Assembly (NCBI GenBank): GCA_016292335.1
Contig: JAECRX010000234.1
Location: forward strand, 1-10,058
Direction of reading: 5' to 3'
From: Candidatus Sifarchaeum subterraneum
GTDB lineage: Archaea > Asgardarchaeota > Sifarchaeia > Sifarchaeales > Sifarchaeaceae
Length of the DNA stretch: 10,058 nucleotides
Shown piece by piece: positions 6,766 through 10,058 of the stretch (position 1 is its first letter; each line of letters opens with the position of its first letter). The position numbers were made by a program, and so were the translations under genes. The notes beneath the pieces were generated by a model, which saw only the letters and a list, made by a program, of their open reading frames with translations, was not told the DNA's origin and searched no databases.

Positions 6766-6776
6766 ATACTATAATT
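6766..6776 (+). promoter_or_regulatory. Possible TATA box for the HIT gene
   Basis: The plus strand reads ATACTATAATT about 64 bases before the GTG at 6835, in an A-rich stretch. A start site would fall near 6796. The match is modest. Confidence 0.3.
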
Positions 6777-6834
6777 ACAAAAACATTAAAATGCTTTTGA
6801 GAGTGTATGCCGGAAATGGCATTAATTTTGGGAA

Positions 6835-7362
6835 GTGGAAGAAGAATTGGATAAGAAATTCGATAGATACATTACTATTGACAAAATAGATTATGTAGTT
6901 AGCAGGAAAAAAAAGAAAAAATACGAGTGTATTTTCTGTGAAATAGCTAAAAGAAATCCAGATGTGAACCCAAATATTGTTTACGAAGATGAAAAAGCCA
7001 TGGTGATATTAAATATTTATCCATTCAACCCTGGACACTTGATGGTTATCCCAAAAAAGCACTTAGAACTTTTTGAAGAATTAATCCAGGATGAAATGAA
7101 CTATTTGATGAAATTAACACAGGCATCAGTAGAGTTATTAAAAAAAATATATGAGCCAGAAGGGTTCAATATTGGTATAAATCAAGGGGAAGCCGCAGGT
7201 GCCAGCGTATTACATTTCCATATACACGTCGTTCCGCGATATGAACACGAATTTGGATTCATGGAAGTAGCGGGTTCAAGAGTAATCGTTGAAGAAACAG
7301 AAGATACGCTAAGGAAACTGAGGACGCATGCTCATGAAATAGAAAGATATCTTAAGGAATAG
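6835..7362 (+). CDS. HIT-family Ap4A hydrolase/phosphorylase-like protein
   Basis: A 175-residue histidine-triad protein. CIFC at residues 32-35 is the N-terminal zinc pair found in many HIT proteins. NIYPFNPGHLMVIPKKH (60-76) is the nucleotide-binding strand-turn. GFNIGINQGEAAGAS (110-124) leads into the triad HFHIHVV (127-133), where H129 would be the nucleophile by family analogy. PRY and the FMEVAGSRV segment after it resemble the Ap4A phosphorylase/hydrolase branch more than the short HINT branch. Such enzymes cleave or transfer nucleoside monophosphates from dinucleotides or AMP conjugates in the cytoplasm; the exact substrate cannot be read from sequence. The start is uncertain: GTG at 6835 has no well-spaced ribosome site, and TTG at 6847 is an alternative. 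A TAA upstream in frame bounds it. It converges with the gene ending at 7411. Confidence 0.88.
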   Translation: MEEELDKKFDRYITIDKIDYVVSRKKKKKYECIFCEIAKRNPDVNPNIVYEDEKAMVILNIYPFNPGHLMVIPKKHLELFEELIQDEMNYLMKLTQASVELLKKIYEPEGFNIGINQGEAAGASVLHFHIHVVPRYEHEFGFMEVAGSRVIVEETEDTLRKLRTHAHEIERYLKE

Positions 7363-7391
7363 TTTTTTTATCAATCTGCCTTTTCTTTTTG
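7363..7391 (+). terminator. T-rich terminator after the HIT gene
   Basis: Directly after the stop come runs of six, four and five T residues within about 30 bases, without a strong hairpin. This is the usual look of archaeal intrinsic termination. It lies in the 48-nt gap between two converging genes. Confidence 0.4.
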
Positions 7392-7410
7392 TGAAATATT
7401 TTTAAATGCT

Positions 7411-8415
7411 CTACATTTTGCTCAAAAAAGATATTGCACGAAGGATAAAATCCTTATCAGAATCATGTGGAAAATCTATTTTTTCAACCAAACTCGGTGC
7501 ATGTTTCAATTTCCAAGGTTCGCGGTTATCATAAGCTTCAATAGCATTTTGAATTATTTCAAACATGGGATGATCAGTTATCTGATCTTTATTATCACCA
7601 GCCTTTTCCACTAAATCTAATAAAGAATCTAAAGCCTTTTTCGAATTGTCCAACAATAGAAAAGACAGAGATGCGCAGCCTAAATTGATGGCCACATCGT
7701 TGTAGAGACCCATTTCTAGGAACTTTTCAGCAGCATTTAAACACTGATTTGCCTTTTCTGTGTATATTTCTTTCCTGGAAGTTGGAATTTTGATTTTTTC
7801 GTTTTCCTCCATAGTTTCTAGAACCGTTGTTCCTTTTTTTCTTACTTCATCAACTTTAGAAAATAATTCTTCTCTGAATTCTGTATATCCTTCTTTTTCT
7901 AACATTTCGTCAATGGCAGAAATGTCAACAGGCGGTTCAGTAGGTGGCGGTGTGGGCAACTCCTCTGATAAAACTAAGCGTTTCAAATCTCTAATTTTGA
8001 ACGAGAGTTCTATGGGAGATTCTATCTTGTCTTGAAATTTTCCTTCTTCAAATAAGTGGCGAACTTGCTCCAATTCAAAAATTGCTGTGCCTTTTTCCTC
8101 TTTTTGTAAATAAAATTCAGAAGCTTTTATTCTACACTCTATCGCTCTCTCATAATTTCCAATAATGACAAAATATGCAGATGCTTTAATAAGTTCATCT
8201 AATCCGGTTTCATCTCTTTCATCTAACTTTTTGAGTGAAGAATACATTAGTTCAAAAGCCGTTGAGCAATTTACGAAATAGTTTTCATTAGAACAGTTAT
8301 TTTGTGCAAAATCATCTGCTAAAATGACCTTTTGAATACTACAGATATATGAATCATCCCTTTTTTCAAGATATTTACATTTCTTTTTAAGAAAGGAGAA
8401 TATTTTCTTCGCCAT
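7411..8415 (-). CDS. Four-Cys N-terminus plus TPR/SNAP-like helical-repeat protein
   Basis: A 334-residue protein of unknown function. The first 50 residues hold four cysteines in the pattern C13-x11-C25-x15-C41-x8-C50, with aromatic and acidic residues between them; this could bind zinc or an Fe-S cluster. Residues about 55-140 and 220-330 are paired amphipathic helices with TPR-like features (AYFVIIGNYERAIECRIKASEFYL; KANQCLNAAEKFLEMGLYNDVAINLG). They are joined by a proline-rich linker, LPTPPPTEPP, at 153-162. No membrane segment is present. Helical repeats of this kind usually hold protein partners. I chose ATG at 8415: a TATA box centred near 8472 would start transcription about 30 nt before it. 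An in-frame TTG at 8445 has no ribosome site and would be leaderless. Confidence 0.82.
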   Translation of the reverse strand: MAKKIFSFLKKKCKYLEKRDDSYICSIQKVILADDFAQNNCSNENYFVNCSTAFELMYSSLKKLDERDETGLDELIKASAYFVIIGNYERAIECRIKASEFYLQKEEKGTAIFELEQVRHLFEEGKFQDKIESPIELSFKIRDLKRLVLSEELPTPPPTEPPVDISAIDEMLEKEGYTEFREELFSKVDEVRKKGTTVLETMEENEKIKIPTSRKEIYTEKANQCLNAAEKFLEMGLYNDVAINLGCASLSFLLLDNSKKALDSLLDLVEKAGDNKDQITDHPMFEIIQNAIEAYDNREPWKLKHAPSLVEKIDFPHDSDKDFILRAISFLSKM

Positions 8416-8467
8416 GTAAGATCCGTCCAATCTGAAGTTTTGCAATGAGTTTCATTTAATTTTACGC

Positions 8468-8477
8468 TTATAAAAAT
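8468..8477 (-). promoter_or_regulatory. TATA box for the gene starting at 8415
   Basis: The minus strand reads ATTTTTATAA, one of the cleaner TATA matches in the window. It is centred about 57 bases before the ATG, giving a predicted start near 8446. Confidence 0.45.
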
Positions 8478-8558
8478 AAAATGTCTTTTTAACTTACAGA
8501 GAAATTGTTTAGTTTGAATAAATAGTTTTATTCATCCCATGTATTTACCTGCCTTGAT

Positions 8559-9209
8559 TTATGCTTCTTCTTTTTTTTCAAGATACTTAAAAATACTTTC
8601 TTCTGAAATCGGTCCTTTTCTTAAGATTTTATAAGGAGTAACAGTGAGGTCAAGTATTGTGGAAGGTTTTTTCTTTGGTAATTCACCCACATCTAAAATC
8701 AAATCAATTTTTTGTTGAAAATATTCAACAACCGTAGATGCATTATATGCATCAGGTTTTCCTGATAAATTCGCACTTGTAGCTGTGATTGGAAGGTTTG
8801 TCATTTTTGAGAGTAAAATTGGAATAGGATGATCAGGGATTCGGATTCCCACAGAAGGCAAATTTGCTGTCAGAATATCTGGAACAACTCGCTTTTTTCG
8901 TAAAATTATTGTTAAAGGACCTGGTAAAAATTTTTTGGCTATTTTAATAGCAATCTCATCGAAATATGCATATCTTTGTGCCATTTCGATATCTGAAACG
9001 CATAAATGGATAGGTGAATGTTTAAGCCTTTTCTTTATAGAAAACACTTTTTCAACAGCGACTGTGCTTAGAGCATTTGATCCCAGACCGTATGAAGTGT
9101 CAGTAGGATAACAAACTAGTTTGTCCCTCTTGATTAAATCTGAAGCAGTTTCCAAAATTTCATAGTTTAGTTCCCTTAGATCCAACTTAATAGAGTTACC
9201 TTTCTTCAT
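8559..9209 (-). CDS. Threonylcarbamoyl-AMP synthase (TsaC/YrdC family)
   Basis: A 216-residue YrdC-domain protein. It makes threonylcarbamoyl-AMP from threonine, bicarbonate and ATP, the first step of t6A formation at position 37 of ANN-decoding tRNAs; the KEOPS complex then transfers the group. The family motifs are in order: YPTDTSYGLG (34-43), SIKKR (57-61), PGPLT (96-100), GIRIPDHP (121-128), SANLSG (145-150) and PSTILDLT (182-189). It ends after the YrdC domain, so it is the short TsaC form and lacks the extra Sua5 C-terminal domain common in archaea and yeast. I chose ATG at 9209 because AAGGTG lies about eight bases before it. An ATG at 9248 (229 residues) has no ribosome site but could be leaderless. 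Some YrdC-domain proteins of the YciO type have other roles; the full motif set favours synthase. Confidence 0.88.
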   Translation of the reverse strand: MKKGNSIKLDLRELNYEILETASDLIKRDKLVCYPTDTSYGLGSNALSTVAVEKVFSIKKRLKHSPIHLCVSDIEMAQRYAYFDEIAIKIAKKFLPGPLTIILRKKRVVPDILTANLPSVGIRIPDHPIPILLSKMTNLPITATSANLSGKPDAYNASTVVEYFQQKIDLILDVGELPKKKPSTILDLTVTPYKILRKGPISEESIFKYLEKKEEA

Positions 9210-9261
9210 CAAGAATACACCTTTTAGTGGATTTGTTGAGATATTCATTGTTCTATATTTG

Positions 9262-9271
9262 ATCTAAATTT
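9262..9271 (-). promoter_or_regulatory. Weak TATA candidate for the tsaC-like gene
   Basis: The minus strand reads AAATTTAGAT, about 58 bases before the ATG at 9209, the same spacing as for the gene at 8415. The region is so AT-rich that this is weak. Confidence 0.22.
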
Positions 9272-9424
9272 TTTAGTTCTAAAATTTTTTGTCAACTAAC
9301 CCCGTCCTAAAGAACCGAGCTTGCATTCAGAGGTAGATGAACATGTTACGAACATTCTATATCCCCTTCATTCGATCCACCTTCTCGGGGTCTCTCTCCA
9401 CCCTTCTTAAACTGCACCATTACG

Positions 9425-9630
9425 GACAAGAAAAAAAATGTTTCAAACAACTGAGTCAATATTGCATCCTTCCGATTGGATAGGGGAAGGATGTTCAATG
9501 TTACGGATTTAATGACTTCCACCACGTCTAAAACCAAAATTGAAACAGTGACTATTGTATTTAAAGATTGTTATCCGCCATTCCTCTCCCCTCAAAAGGG
9601 AAATCGTTCTTGCGAATTTGTTGTGAAAGA
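9425..9630 (+). pseudogene. tnpB: Second decayed tnpB 3' part, plus strand
   Basis: From about 9500 one plus-strand frame reads MTSTTSKTKIETVTIV and then CYPPFLSPQKGNRSCEF (9570-9620). The last part aligns, with one indel, to the tail seen in copies A and B (IHLPPEGREHSRLF). At DNA level CGCCATTC-x-TCT-x-CCCCT, GTTCTTGCG and TTGTTGTGAAA follow copy A in the same order. Just upstream, in another frame, YCILPIG and GKDVQC could be the end of the TnpB zinc ribbon and the glycine-rich tail, but this is weak. Stops break every long frame. It is opposite in orientation to copies A and B and more decayed. The tail alignment is the firm part; the start of the feature is approximate. Confidence 0.45.
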
Positions 9631-9784
9631 GAACGCATTTGAAATTGCCATACTTTCATAAAGCATTCTGAAAAAGAGAAGAGTAGGGAAAAGGAAAAAA
9701 TTTTAGGGAATAAAATTTCAATTCTTTTATCATGGGAGCAGAATTGATTTTTGTAAATCATGCCTTGACCTTAGCAGAATTAAG
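9631..9784. other. Intergenic stretch with nothing recognised
   Basis: AT-rich, with no credible frame, hairpin or repeat. It separates the plus-strand tnpB relic from the minus-strand 74-bp repeat. On the minus strand, the first bases below 9785 are where a guide would lie if the repeat were an omega RNA. Confidence 0.35.
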
Positions 9785-9858
9785 ATTTACATCAAAACAA
9801 GCGAGAATGCTCCCTCTCTTTAGGGGGTAGATGAATCGCGATGTTTCCCACGATATAT
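9785..9858 (-). repeat. 74-bp tnpB 3'-end repeat, copy B
   Basis: Partner of copy A at 1115-1188, with the same orientation, length and end points. The minus strand encodes VGNIAIHLPPKEREHSRLF followed by TGA. The six differences from copy A leave the frame open and change only four residues in this tail. The central stem region has CCCTC-x-CTT-x-AGGGGG in both. Flanking sequence on either side is unrelated to that of copy A, so the repeat is a discrete unit and not part of a longer duplication. Confidence 0.85.
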
Positions 9859-9896
9859 ATTTTTTTAGCTTCTATCTTCTATCGATGTTTCTCAGG

Positions 9897-9907
9897 TTTT
9901 ATAAAAG
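9897..9907 (+). promoter_or_regulatory. Possible TATA box for the gene starting at 10029
   Basis: The plus strand reads TTTTATAAAAG, a good TATA match about 127 bases before the ATG. A weaker candidate, GTTTTAAAAG near 9955-9964, is about 70 bases before it. Either would give an untranslated leader. Confidence 0.35.
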
Positions 9908-10028
9908 AACTCTCCAAATAAAAGTACACATGTGCTAAAACCGCCACATGTTAAGTTTTAAAAGCTCTTTTCGTAATGTAAAACGCTATTTGATCATACG
10001 AGAATTAGAAACAGAAAAGGAGATAGCA

Positions 10029-10058
10029 ATGTTTATTTTCAAAAAGGATCAAAAAGTA
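10029..10058 (+). CDS. Start of a gene cut by the window edge
   Basis: Ten codons, MFIFKKDQKV, from an ATG preceded by AAAAGGAG seven bases upstream, a strong ribosome site. The gene continues past the window. Nothing can be said of its product. Confidence 0.6.
   Translation, partial: MFIFKKDQKV

Larger units (their letters stand above)
6401..6834. other. Intergenic remainder between relic and HIT gene
   Basis: The left part (to about 6560) shares the GC-richer composition of the tnpB relic and is probably the same insertion, but no TnpB motif could be read in it. On the minus strand near 6580-6680 there is a lysine-rich segment (DLNRLWRKYHKEKDK) that could be TnpB-like, without enough support to annotate. 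The AT-rich right end carries the promoter of the HIT gene. Confidence 0.4.

Noticed and set aside
6791..6834. ATG at 6791 as start of the HIT gene
   Set aside because: It is in a different frame, and an in-frame TAA at 6823 bounds the HIT frame.
7760..8035. Plus-strand 91-codon frame
   Set aside because: Antisense within the helical-repeat gene; Ser/Gly-rich by-product.
9346..9761. Minus-strand frames of 63 and 66 codons
   Set aside because: They overlap the plus-strand tnpB relic and show no motif or ribosome site.

Overview
The window is chromosomal DNA from an archaeon. It is AT-rich and carries both subunits of the archaeal/eukaryotic-type primase (PriS, PriL with an Fe-S type C-terminal domain). 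Likely promoters are TATA-like boxes, not -35/-10 pairs, and several genes seem to start at TTG or GTG behind GGAG-type Shine-Dalgarno sites. I cannot place the lineage more precisely from the sequence alone.

Layout. A rightward GalT-like HIT-superfamily gene (1-1041) converges on a leftward block. In transcription order the block is: a 241-aa coiled-coil protein with an acidic Pro-Glu repeat (6058-5333), a 414-aa coiled-coil protein (4837-3593), priL (3520-2201) and priS (2186-1191). priL and priS are separated by 14 nt and look co-transcribed; the long coiled-coil gene lies directly upstream and may be a functional neighbour. Further right, a rightward Ap4A-type HIT gene (6835-7362) converges on a leftward gene for a helical-repeat protein with a four-Cys N-terminus (8415-7411), preceded by a leftward TsaC/YrdC threonylcarbamoyl-AMP synthase (9209-8559). 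The first ten codons of another rightward gene close the window. The recognised genes are housekeeping: primer synthesis, tRNA t6A modification and nucleotide/sugar-phosphate HIT enzymes.

The unusual part lies between the genes. Each of the four larger gaps (1042-1190, 4838-5332, 6059-6834, 9249-10028) holds at least one decayed 3' end of an IS200/IS605-family tnpB element. Two are 74-bp copies that match at 68 of 74 positions, have the same end points, and keep an open frame ending in the same C-terminal tail. Two more are divergent copies on the other strand. The fifth is a longer, frameshifted relic that still shows the TnpB zinc-ribbon region in a GC-richer island. In TnpB elements this 3' segment also forms the right end and the scaffold of the guide (omega) RNA, so the two well-kept copies may be more than debris: mobile mini-elements, or retained RNA genes. 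That is inference. No intact transposase, CRISPR array, rRNA or tRNA was seen.
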